DNA of 14,545 nucleotides from an uncultured Trueperaceae bacterium. Lineage in GTDB: Bacteria > Deinococcota > Deinococci > Deinococcales > Trueperaceae. The position numbers and the translations under genes are program-made. Every line of letters starts with the position of its first letter. Within the stretch, counting starts at the first letter, position 1. Below the pieces are notes generated by a model. The model saw only the letters and a program-made list of their open reading frames with translations, had not been told where the DNA came from and made no database searches. The DNA lies in the NCBI GenBank assembly GCA_937907415.1, contig CALCHY010000205.1, positions 1 to 14,545 of the forward strand. Reading direction: 5' to 3'. This document shows, piece after piece, positions 8,224 through 14,545 of the stretch.

Positions 8224-8229
8224 AGGATA
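8224..8229 (-). promoter_or_regulatory. Candidate -10 element of the DinB-like gene
   Basis: The minus strand reads TATCCT, then GGGGGT, then ATG at 8217. The TAnnnT hexamer at six bases fits leaderless expression. The G-run could also act as a weak ribosome site. No good -35 is seen. Confidence 0.4.
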
Positions 8230-9117
8230 GGCGCGGGCGTTACCGGACGTGCGTTCGCTCCGGCAAACCGTAGTGGAACTATGACCGGCTGAGCGAGCTT
8301 GTCGTCTCATCGGGGAACCCAGGGGACCCGGATACTAGTCCTGAGAACTCCGCGGCCGTGTCTCCTGGACGAGAACGACGACCGTTGAGGATCAAGCATG
8401 GTCCTTGGCTAGACGGCTACAGCAGCGTCGCCCAGGCGCAGATCGCTCGGGGAGGTGAGCAGTAGCTTGTCTGGCTCCTGTGCCTGCGCAGCGCAAGCGA
8501 TGGTCGCCAGAGTCGTTGACGGCATGACGCCAGGCCCAGCTCGAATCCAACCCTCTGGTCTCTCACCGCCCGGGCTACGAAGCCGCCTCCCCTCCCCTAC
8601 CCGGTTGGAAGGCAGGCCGTCGCCCCAACGTGACGCATCCTACCTGCAGTCCCGCACAGCAATGACCACCAGAAGGTGCTGGCGACGAGGGAAGCAGGGG
8701 GCGGGCGGGCGCGCCACACGACGTCATGTGCGTCGGCCAGGCCGGGGTATAAGGCCTAGTCGGTATACGCATCCGACATGACTTCGTACCCTTCCTTCCT
8801 CCTCACGCCGTAAGCAACGGGCCGGGGCGTGACATTCTCCACACCCCCAATAATGCGCGCCTCGCCTAGCGCGTCCCGACGGCGTCGCCAGCGGTAATCG
8901 CATCCCGCCCAACCTCTCCCCTACTCGAGATTCCGATGAGTGGTCCGCCTTCGCCAACTGCCACCTTCGCGGCCAGACACTTGCGGACGTCGCCGTGTGT
9001 CACGGATGCCGGTAGCGCCCCTCTGCTCGGTTTCACCCCCTCCCCCGGGTCAACCGCAGATAGTGTTCCGAAACCCATTTGCGGCTTAGCTTCGTGACCC
9101 ACGCAAAATACGGCCCT
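8230..9117. other. Long region without a recognisable gene, upstream of parAB
   Basis: Both strands were read for proteins and RNAs. The short frames here have no family motifs, no coherent starts and many stops in the alternative frames. A GCTCGAATCC string at 8539 recalls a tRNA T-loop but has no matching stem. A GTCCCGC half of the proposed parS palindrome occurs near 8651, without its partner arm. The region may be eroded DNA or regulatory space. Confidence 0.4.
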
Positions 9118-9134
9118 TGTCCCGCAGTGGGACA
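9118..9134. promoter_or_regulatory. parS: Candidate parS site upstream of parA
   Basis: The sequence is TGTCCCGCAGTGGGACA, with 6-bp inverted arms TGTCCC/GGGACA around five bases. It lies about 80 bases before parA. It matches the palindrome found just after parB at 10846-10862 over most of its length. ParB-family CTPases bind 14-18 bp palindromes near parAB, so the pair is a reasonable centromere candidate. Confidence 0.55.
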
Positions 9135-9202
9135 CGCTTAGCAACTATGGTCGTGCGGTATTATCAAATGGTCGTAGACGTGCATTCGCCCGTGCGACTT
9201 GA

Positions 9203-9208
9203 TACGCT
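9203..9208 (+). promoter_or_regulatory. Candidate -10 element of parAB (leaderless)
   Basis: TACGCT (TAnnnT) lies six bases before the GTG start of parA. No Shine-Dalgarno sequence is present, so the mRNA probably begins at the start codon. The -35 region is weak. The upstream palindrome at 9118 is close enough for ParB-mediated autoregulation. Confidence 0.45.
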
Positions 9209-9214
9209 GTCTGC

Positions 9215-9976
9215 GTGCCCGTAACCATAGCCGTAGCAAACCAAAAAGGTGGTGTGGCTAAGACTACGACCACCCTGAACTTAGCTGCTGGCCTGGCGGA
9301 TCACGTTCACCGCGTTCTTATCGTCGACCTAGACCCGCAGGCCAACGCCACAGCCTCAACCCCCATAGACCTCGAGCAGGCCGCCAACCTATCAATGCAT
9401 AGCGTCTTGGGCGAACTCAAGCCGATCGCGAGCATCATCCAATCCGCTTGGGCCGGCGTCGACATCGCCCCCTCCTCTATTCAGGTCGCGCGACTCGAGC
9501 CAACCCTCAGCGGAGCGCTCGACGTCTACCGCCTCAAGGAGGCGCTCGTACCAGTACGAGACTACGACTTCATCATCCTCGACTGCCCCCCCTCACTCGG
9601 ACCATTGACGCTGAACGCCCTGGTCGCCGCCAGCCACGTCCTGGTCCCCGTCAAACCCGCCACCTACGGTCTCTCGGCCGTCTCCGATTTCGAGCAGACG
9701 CTGAAACAAGTTCAGCGCCTACTGAACCCCGCTCTGCAGCTCCTAGGCATTGTCATCACCCAATGGGACGCACGCACGGTGATCGCACGCGAGGCAACCG
9801 ATTACCTCGAAGCGCAGTACGGCAACCACATCATGGATGCACGGGTGCGCGTTAATGTCCGCCTTGACGAAGCCGTGAGCGCTCAAGAATCAATCTTCAC
9901 CTTCGATCCCACTTCCACCGGGGCGCAGGACTACAAGGCCCTCACCGAGGAGGTTCTGAAGCGTGTCCGCGACTAA
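9215..9976 (+). CDS. parA: ParA-family chromosome/plasmid partition ATPase
   Basis: ParA is the deviant Walker-type ATPase that moves ParB-bound DNA over the nucleoid during segregation. The 253-residue protein has the KGGVAKT P-loop at 11-17, including the signature lysine. Walker A' is LIVDLDPQAN near 35-43 (D38, D40), and Walker B is FIILDCPPS at 119-127. The length and the lack of an N-terminal helix-turn-helix domain make it Soj/small-ParA like, so autoregulation, if any, would depend on ParB rather than on ParA binding DNA through such a domain. The start is GTG, with a -10-like hexamer six bases upstream. It overlaps parB by 14 bases, so the two are translated from one mRNA. No defects are seen. 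Confidence 0.96.
   Translation: MPVTIAVANQKGGVAKTTTTLNLAAGLADHVHRVLIVDLDPQANATASTPIDLEQAANLSMHSVLGELKPIASIIQSAWAGVDIAPSSIQVARLEPTLSGALDVYRLKEALVPVRDYDFIILDCPPSLGPLTLNALVAASHVLVPVKPATYGLSAVSDFEQTLKQVQRLLNPALQLLGIVITQWDARTVIAREATDYLEAQYGNHIMDARVRVNVRLDEAVSAQESIFTFDPTSTGAQDYKALTEEVLKRVRD
9949..9954 (+). promoter_or_regulatory. Ribosome binding site of parB
   Basis: GGAGGT lies eight bases before GTG 9963, inside the last codons of parA. This contrasts with the leaderless start of parA and supports GTG 9963 as the parB start. Confidence 0.65.
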
Positions 9977-10793
9977 GAAGCGTGGCCTTCAGAGGCAACC
10001 AACAGCACGCAACACACCAGGCGAACCAGAACTGCATCACCCCGTGGCTGATCAACCAGCGCGAGATGACCGCGCGCTAATAGTCCCGATCTCCCGTATT
10101 CACGTTTCACCCGGACAACCCAGGCAGACGTTCTCGGATGAATCACTAACTGAACTCGCCGAAGATATTCGAACGAATGGACTCGTGAACCCGTTGACGG
10201 TCACGCAAGACGGGCACAACTACCTGCTTGTAGCGGGGGAGAGGCGCTTCCGCGCCCTCAAACTCCTGAACGCTACCGAGGCCCCCGTTAGGATCATCCC
10301 CCAAGAGCACGCGCGCGGCGTTCAGCTCGCCGAGAATATTCAGCGAGAAGACCTCCCGCTGCTAGAAGAGGCCCAAGCGTTGGCGGCTCTGAGGGACGAG
10401 CAACAGTTGACCGTCCGCGGACTCGCCGAACTAGTCAAGAAGTCTAGGAGCTACGTTCAGCGGCGCCTCGAGATCGTGGGTTGGCCCGACGACGTGCAGC
10501 ACTTTCTTCGTGACAACCCCGGACTACTTACTCAGGCGGCAGAACTGGCCAAGATCGGCAACGATCAGAGGCGCCAGAACCGTATCGCCAACGTCCTCAA
10601 TCCCGACCCCGTCGAGCCCACAGATGCGCCGCCGCTGAGGCCCCCAGGTCGACCGCCCACCCCGTACCGGTTCTCCGAACGCAAGGGCGGGGGCTTCGAC
10701 CTGCACATCAAGTACCGCCCTGGTTCGGTAGATAAGTCGGAGCTCTTGGACCGGTTGAAGAAGTTAATCCTCGAGCTGGAACGCCGCAAGTAG
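9963..10793 (+). CDS. parB: ParB-family centromere-binding partition protein
   Basis: ParB is a CTP-dependent DNA clamp that loads at parS and couples DNA to ParA. The 276-residue protein has a basic N-terminal tail that may contact ParA and a ParB/Srx domain beginning near 39 (LIVPISRIHVSPGQPRQTF). The CTP-binding motifs are GERRFRA (92-98) and ENIQRED (124-130). A helix-turn-helix spans about 149-171 (LTVRGLAELVKKSRSYVQRR). A proline-rich linker near 216-230 leads to a C-terminal segment rich in leucine and charged residues, suited to dimerisation. It shares 14 bases with parA in a different frame. The palindrome at 10846-10862 begins 53 bases after its stop. No second copy of parB is present in the window. 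Confidence 0.95.
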   Translation: MSATKKRGLQRQPTARNTPGEPELHHPVADQPARDDRALIVPISRIHVSPGQPRQTFSDESLTELAEDIRTNGLVNPLTVTQDGHNYLLVAGERRFRALKLLNATEAPVRIIPQEHARGVQLAENIQREDLPLLEEAQALAALRDEQQLTVRGLAELVKKSRSYVQRRLEIVGWPDDVQHFLRDNPGLLTQAAELAKIGNDQRRQNRIANVLNPDPVEPTDAPPLRPPGRPPTPYRFSERKGGGFDLHIKYRPGSVDKSELLDRLKKLILELERRK

Positions 10794-10819
10794 CTAGAAA
10801 CTAAACCTCGCCGAATTAG

Positions 10820-10836
10820 CGTCTAGCACGGGCCAA
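10820..10836 (+). repeat. 17-bp direct repeat, copy 1
   Basis: CGTCTAGCACGGGCCAA occurs here between parB and the downstream parS candidate, and again unchanged at 11597-11613. A chance exact 17-mer pair is unlikely in 14.5 kb. It could be a binding site, a recombination site or the trace of a duplication. Confidence 0.8.
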
Positions 10837-10845
10837 GTGGCGGCT

Positions 10846-10862
10846 TGTCCCGCTGCGGGACA
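10846..10862. promoter_or_regulatory. parS: Candidate parS site downstream of parB (perfect palindrome)
   Basis: TGTCCCGCTGCGGGACA has two exact 8-bp arms around one central base. With the related site at 9118-9134 it brackets parAB. Because no T-run follows, it is not a typical terminator, although it could still fold in the parB mRNA. Confidence 0.6.
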
Positions 10863-11401
10863 GGCGCGTTCAACCAACGCCGAGCCTAGCGCGCAGGCTG
10901 CGGCCACAGGCTTGCCGCCGCATTTGATAACACGCTATGTTGCTGCCGGTTTGTAACGCACTTCACGCCCTTGCGGTTTCAATAAAGCCACTGGCGCGCA
11001 CCTGAGCACCACAAGACGCTGCGTCGACAAGTCCTACGAAGCCTCCGTCGCCTGTGTGCTCAACGGCGACTCGAGGAACAGCTGGCATTACCCATGGCGG
11101 GGCAGAGGAGACCCGATCCGTTGCGACGAAGCACGCGGCAACTTTGGAGCTCGGCAGCAATCCGACAGGTGATTATCACGACCAACCCGCAGCGGGCCAA
11201 CGGAGCACATCAGTACCGCAGGATTCTCCGATTGCGCGTGGTCACATCGAGATCGCGCCGGCACGTAGCGCGTGGCGCCCAACTGGGTGCACTAAGATTG
11301 GCGCATGGCTGCTGCATGGCGAACGGCGTCTCAGGGATTAGGCTTCCTGGCACCAAACGTGCGTAACGCGACTTAGAGACGAGACAACAGAGCCCTCGGG
11401 C
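10863..11401. other. Non-coding stretch between the parS candidate and the first iteron
   Basis: No convincing gene is seen on either strand. Short frames at 10963-11366 lack motifs and overlap one another on both strands. A CATTTGATAA string at 10921-10930 is the reverse complement of TTATCAAATG before parA (9161-9170), but a 10-bp match is expected by chance in this length. Isolated half-iterons (GAGAC) occur near 11378-11386. Confidence 0.4.
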
Positions 11402-11579
11402 CCCTGAAGGCGTCTCAACTGGTTCCTGCTCACGTCGTAGTCGCCCTCCTGTTTATGTCTTAGTCAACGTAGGGTCCTGTTTCTGTCTCAGCAAGTTCCT
11501 GACTACGTCTCAATCCCCTCCTGCTGCTGTCTCAGTCCCCTCCCCCAGATGACGTAGCCGTCTCCTGTTCGTGTCTCAG
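11402..11579 (+). repeat. Left iteron array, consensus TCCTGnnnnnGTCTCAG
   Basis: Seven 17-bp copies start at 11402, 11424, 11447, 11475, 11497, 11519 and 11563. A degenerate eighth at 11541 fills the slot between the last two. Start-to-start spacing is 22 or 23 bp, with one 28-bp step, so nearly all copies lie on one face of the helix (22 bp is about two turns). TCCTG and GTCTCAG are conserved while the five inner bases vary. Iterons of this kind are Rep-binding sites that drive initiation and copy control in Rep_3 plasmids. The rep gene lies 1 kb downstream. Confidence 0.9.
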
Positions 11580-11596
11580 CCAACCTGGAAATACCT

Positions 11597-11613
11597 CGTC
11601 TAGCACGGGCCAA
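11597..11613 (+). repeat. 17-bp direct repeat, copy 2
   Basis: This is an exact second copy of CGTCTAGCACGGGCCAA from 10820-10836. It begins 18 bases after the last left iteron, at the edge of the inter-array segment. Its GTCTAG part resembles the GTCTCAG half of the iterons, so a relation to Rep binding is possible. Confidence 0.8.
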
Positions 11614-11748
11614 TCAGACCCCACAAAGAAACAAAGGTGTTGGAATGAAAGGTGCTGTTCAACATCAATAGGAGAGAGGAAAATCGCCCTACCAACCCCA
11701 CACGTGCTCGCTCGATGTCGTGCCCTCGAGTCCCTGCTGGGGTTCTAA
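11614..11748. other. Segment between the iteron arrays, candidate DNA-unwinding region
   Basis: Hand counting gives 35 A/T in the 60 bases 11621-11680, higher than the surrounding DNA. The segment lies between oppositely oriented iteron arrays and holds no supportable gene. Origins of iteron plasmids usually have such a lower-stability stretch beside the Rep sites, so this is the best place for melting. No clear DnaA box is seen. Confidence 0.35.
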
Positions 11749-12409
11749 CTAAGACAACCACAGGAGGTAGCTGGCGCCGCCGCCTGGTCACGATGCAATG
11801 CAGATGGTGGTCGCAGCTGTACAGAACCGTTGGGAGTGTCGAGACCAATGGACAAGTAAAGACTAGGGCGGTTACGGGGATCTGAGAGGCTGTGCGCATA
11901 CGGCTGGGCCCCTGTGCGGGCCTGAGAGGGAGACACAGTTACCCGGACGCTCGACATGCGCGACACGAGGAACCGTGTGGGACACGGCGAATGTCGCAGT
12001 CTATACGCTTCACCAAAGCGTCCTCGACCGCTAACTAAGACAAGAACAGGAGGAGGACTCTTAGAGCTGAGAGTTCACGCGCGCAGGACGTTTCCGGAAA
12101 GCGCCAATGAGTTCACGAGCTGGCTGAGACAAGAATAGGAAGTAGTCGCGACTCGTAGGCGCCTCCTTCCGTAGCTGCGACGGCGTCGTCATGCCTGCGG
12201 CGCCCGGCCAGTCCACTAAGGGAAAGCCAAATCCTGTCTAACTAAGACAAATGCAGGAGGTCACTGCGCCCACTACATGGCCGATGCGTCATTCGGTTGG
12301 CGCCATCGAGCAGCCCAAGAGGAGAAGTCGAGGCCGAGAAGGACTCAAATGAGACAAGTACAGGAGCCAGCTAAGACAAGACCAGGAGGCGGCTGAGACA
12401 TCAGCAGGA
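11749..12409 (-). repeat. Right iteron array, inverted relative to the left array
   Basis: Seven copies read CTRAGACnnnnnCAGGA on the plus strand, the reverse complement of the left-array consensus. They start at 11749, 12035, 12124, 12242, 12349, 12371 and 12393. The last three are spaced exactly 22 bp, while the others are scattered. The copy at 12124 has TAGGA and the one at 12349 has ATGAGAC as its first half. The cluster nearest rep ends 130 bases before its start and could serve in autoregulation as well as replication control. No gene is convincing between the copies. Confidence 0.88.
11973..11987. repeat. Small inverted repeat inside the right iteron region
   Basis: CCGTGT and ACACGG are exact 6-bp complements separated by GGG. 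It lies in the gap between the first two right iterons. It may be an accessory protein site; chance is possible. Confidence 0.3.
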
Positions 12410-12526
12410 GGACTTCACAACGCCGTTCCGAACGGGCTAATCTCCATTATCAGGAGCAGATCACCAGCGATCGCTTAGCCTTTCAGCACCTGTAATCCAA
12501 GGTCGATGGCGAGAAGCCCACGAGGT

Positions 12527-12532
12527 TACTCT
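12527..12532 (+). promoter_or_regulatory. Candidate -10 element of rep
   Basis: TACTCT lies seven bases before ATG 12540, again a TAnnnT hexamer near the start. The -35 region is weak. The three 22-bp-spaced iterons just upstream (12349-12409) place Rep binding close to this promoter. Confidence 0.4.
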
Positions 12533-12539
12533 GCTAAGG

Positions 12540-13970
12540 ATGGCGACTAGGGAGCAGTTGATGCCCAACAGACCTAGGGCGAGATCACAAGAGCAAGGCC
12601 CATACCAACCGCGCCTCATTCCAGGTGACTTCGGGGGGTTGGCGGTCAGGCAAAGCAACGCCTTGGGCACAAGCATCCAGGAGATGAGCCTCCTAGAGCG
12701 CCGTGTCATCCTCCTGGTCTTAGCAGTACTGCAACGAGCCGATATCGAACTCCCGTACGTGCGCATTTACGCCAGCGACATAAGGCGCGTCTTCGGCCTC
12801 TCCCGGAACAGCATCAGCGAAGAACTCGACGCGGTGTCCGATCAGTTAGTTGGCCGCTCCGCGAAGTTCATCTTCGACAAGCACGGCAGCAACCTAAAGA
12901 TTCCTTGGGTCTTCCGAGTGTTCTTCATCGCCGGCCCGAGAAGCGAAACTGGGCAGGCCTACCTCGAGATCAAACTGCACCCCGACATCGAAGAACACAC
13001 TCTGCAACTCAAGAGAGACTTCTTCCAAGTCCCGCTATGGGTACTCGCCCGCTGCTCCACCGAGTACAGCATCCAGATGTGCAACCTGCTCATGGCCGAC
13101 AGCCACAACGGCACCCGGCCATTCACGGTCGACCTCCCCATCCTCCACGAGATCCTCAACTGCCACGAGAAGTCCTACACGAAGAACTTCTCAGACTTCC
13201 GCAGACGCATCCTCCTACCGACGCAGAAGGAACTCTCCGAAATCGGCTACCTCTCCTTTGAGTTCGAACCCATAAAGCGCGGCCACAAGGTCATCGCCCT
13301 CAAGTTCACGGTTGACGTGAACGCAAACGCAGCAGGAGACGAGGGCGCCGCTGAGGCCGAAGCCGACGTCAAGCGCGTCGCCATTGACAACGCGATTCGC
13401 AACTTCGGGTACAGCGGTAACCTCACGAAGTACTTCAACGCGCTTGGAGTAGACCTCGTGCAACAGGTCTACGATGAAGCGCGCAGAGAAGTCACCGCGT
13501 CACTCGGCACGAAAAGCGAGATCCGCAACCCGGGGGCCTTCCTCCGATCCAAGCTAAATGTTGCCCTTGAGAACCCGCAAGCCCAGATCATCACCATCGA
13601 CCAAGAAGGCAAGACGCAACTAAGCTCCAGCGAACTTCGCTCGATGGCCACCGAGCTGGTCGAAGAGTTCACCATGGCGCGCACCGAGTTCGCCTACAGC
13701 ACGTTCGAAGGCCTCGACGAAGAGGCGCGAGAACGCATCAGGGAACTTGCCTGGCATCAGAACGAGTTCACGCTCGCGCGCCTGCGGGCAGCGGGCGAAG
13801 GCAGCATGGCGTTCCGACTTGTGATCAAGGACATCCTAGAATCCGAAGGCCTCGAGTACCCGCCAGATTTGGCGACGGTAGCGGCCTATTGTGTGCCAGA
13901 TGATTTCACGCGCTACGGCGCCGACGGCATCAAGCGAGTGATGCAGTGGGCGGAAGAACTACTAAGCTGA
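12540..13970 (+). CDS. rep: Rep_3-family plasmid replication initiator protein with long C-terminal extension
   Basis: The protein (476 residues) should bind the iterons and open the origin. Residues about 40-170 form the first winged-helix-like domain (SLLERRVILLVLAVLQ, then the DIRRVFGLSRNSISEELD helices). About 171-260 forms the second (STEYSIQMCNLLMADSHNG, FTVDLPILHEIL, FSDFRRRILLPTQKEL, VIALKFTVD). This tandem is the RepB/RepE/Pi fold. Members are often 250-350 residues, and the remaining about 215 residues are extra. After an Ala/Glu-rich linker (263-277), this part contains RNPGAFLRSKL (329-339), a segment of the sort seen at the ends of several initiators, and then charged helices. 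ATG 12540 is preferred for its -10-like TACTCT. ATG 12561 has GGGAG six bases upstream and is an alternative. The gene is not visibly damaged. Confidence 0.88.
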   Translation: MATREQLMPNRPRARSQEQGPYQPRLIPGDFGGLAVRQSNALGTSIQEMSLLERRVILLVLAVLQRADIELPYVRIYASDIRRVFGLSRNSISEELDAVSDQLVGRSAKFIFDKHGSNLKIPWVFRVFFIAGPRSETGQAYLEIKLHPDIEEHTLQLKRDFFQVPLWVLARCSTEYSIQMCNLLMADSHNGTRPFTVDLPILHEILNCHEKSYTKNFSDFRRRILLPTQKELSEIGYLSFEFEPIKRGHKVIALKFTVDVNANAAGDEGAAEAEADVKRVAIDNAIRNFGYSGNLTKYFNALGVDLVQQVYDEARREVTASLGTKSEIRNPGAFLRSKLNVALENPQAQIITIDQEGKTQLSSSELRSMATELVEEFTMARTEFAYSTFEGLDEEARERIRELAWHQNEFTLARLRAAGEGSMAFRLVIKDILESEGLEYPPDLATVAAYCVPDDFTRYGADGIKRVMQWAEELLS

Positions 13971-14545
13971 CAAGGCATGGTCGTGTGAGCGAGCGGGCCG
14001 CGTTGCCCTAGTGAAGCACGGACGCAAGCGCGGGGTTGCATAACAGGGGAGACCGTAGGGCCACCGATTCCTTGTACGCGCGATGGCCTTGCTCGGCCCA
14101 AGCCTTCTGGCTGGATTACTACGAGCAGGCGCTATGCAAGGTGGCGCCCGATTGTCCAGAGCGTTGGAGGATGGCAGTAGGAAGTCGCACTCTCGCCGCG
14201 GGTTGGTCGTTCAACCGCGGCTCCGCGCGCTCAGATTCGGGTCGCGCTGTCGAAGCACAGTACGAACCATGATGTTGTTAATTGGTCCGCGAGCGCCTGG
14301 TTAGCGCTTCGTCACGAGCATGCGCACTTTCAAGCTCATGTGGGTCGACCTATTTGAATATGCAGCTACCAGCGCGCCGCAAACGTTACCGCGCCCGAAG
14401 CCGTGGTGAGGGTCATTAAGGTCGAGGTCGGGCAGGGCGCTGTACCCCGATAGTCTCTAGGGAGTTGTGAGCATCGTCGCTTACGCTTCGCCACGCGGAG
14501 ACCGGACTCACGCGAGAACACCGTGGCAGAGAGAAGCCAACCTCG
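13971..14545. other. Region after rep with no supportable gene
   Basis: Short frames on both strands, including one at 14036-14272 and a minus-strand frame open from the right edge, have no recognisable motifs and no good start signals. One clear inverted repeat is present at 14195-14221. A gene could begin at GTG 14522, but only seven codons are visible. Confidence 0.4.
14195..14221. repeat. Inverted repeat with one bulged base, downstream of rep
   Basis: GCCGCGG(G)TTG (14195-14205) pairs with CAACCGCGGC (14212-14221) around a six-base loop, giving a 10-bp stem with one extra G. No T-run follows, so a terminator role is uncertain. It is 225 bases after the rep stop. Confidence 0.45.

Noticed and set aside
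8539..8548. GCTCGAATCC resembling a tRNA T-loop
   Set aside because: The bases on either side do not form a 5-bp T stem, and no acceptor or anticodon stem fits at the right distances.
10846..10862. Palindrome after parB as an intrinsic terminator
   Set aside because: No T-run follows, and a close copy lies upstream of parA, which fits a binding site better.
9161..10930. TTATCAAATG before parA and its reverse complement at 10921-10930
   Set aside because: Many 10-bp matches are expected by chance in 14.5 kb, and the flanks differ.
11600..11899. Minus-strand 99-residue reading frame in the origin region
   Set aside because: It covers an iteron and the 17-bp repeat, has no start signal and no recognisable motif.
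11882..11938. CTGAGAG strings at 11882 and 11922 as extra right iterons
   Set aside because: Only the first half matches; the CAGGA half is missing or shifted.
11402..12409. Could the regular repeats be a CRISPR array?
   Set aside because: The repeats are 17 bp with variable inner bases, the gaps are about 5 bp in the left array, there are no cas genes, and the copies appear in two orientations next to a rep gene. They fit iterons.
12447..12455. TTATCAGGA as a DnaA box upstream of rep
   Set aside because: It matches only the first half of TTATNCACA and lacks the CACA end.
14036..14272. 78-residue plus-strand frame after rep
   Set aside because: It has no family motif, a TTG start and no ribosome site, and an overlapping frame at 14083-14304 is equally open.

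Overview
The window looks like part of a plasmid or other secondary replicon from a G+C-rich bacterium, most likely a member of the Deinococcota (Deinococcus/Truepera side). The phylum call is an inference. It rests on a repeated gene-start pattern: genes that begin transcription units have a TAnnnT -10 hexamer 5-7 bases before the start codon and no Shine-Dalgarno sequence, while genes inside operons have a clear GGAGG-type site. No rRNA, tRNA, insertion sequence or CRISPR array was found.

Layout. Positions 1-5863 (minus strand) hold a type I restriction-modification operon transcribed hsdM -> hsdS -> hsdR. HsdR runs off the left edge with about 875 residues visible. A divergent gene at 6128-7201 (plus) encodes a protein resembling the DUF4268-type architecture: an N-terminal PD-(D/E)XK-like domain with an altered active-site signature, plus a C-terminal domain. 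Positions 7202-7677 hold no gene. A DinB-like four-helix protein lies on the minus strand at 7678-8217. Positions 8218-9214 show no convincing gene.

From 9215 on the window is a replicon backbone. parA and parB overlap by 14 bases and are flanked by two related palindromes (9118-9134 and 10846-10862) that are good parS candidates. Next comes a 1.7 kb non-coding origin region. It holds seven 17-bp iterons (plus one degenerate copy) at 11402-11579, mostly at 22-bp spacing, and seven more in the opposite orientation at 11749-12409. These lead into a Rep_3-family initiator gene (12540-13970) with a long C-terminal extension. A perfect 17-bp direct repeat (10820-10836 and 11597-11613) brackets the segment between parB and the iterons. 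Positions 13971-14545 show no supportable gene.

How the parts fit together (inference). Rep would bind the two iteron arrays to start and limit replication. ParA and ParB would segregate copies through the flanking palindromes. The restriction-modification operon and its divergent partner are cargo that may defend the host and also favour keeping the replicon. The most interesting points are the oppositely oriented iteron arrays, the parS pair, the DUF4268-like gene beside the restriction operon, and the 17-bp repeat.
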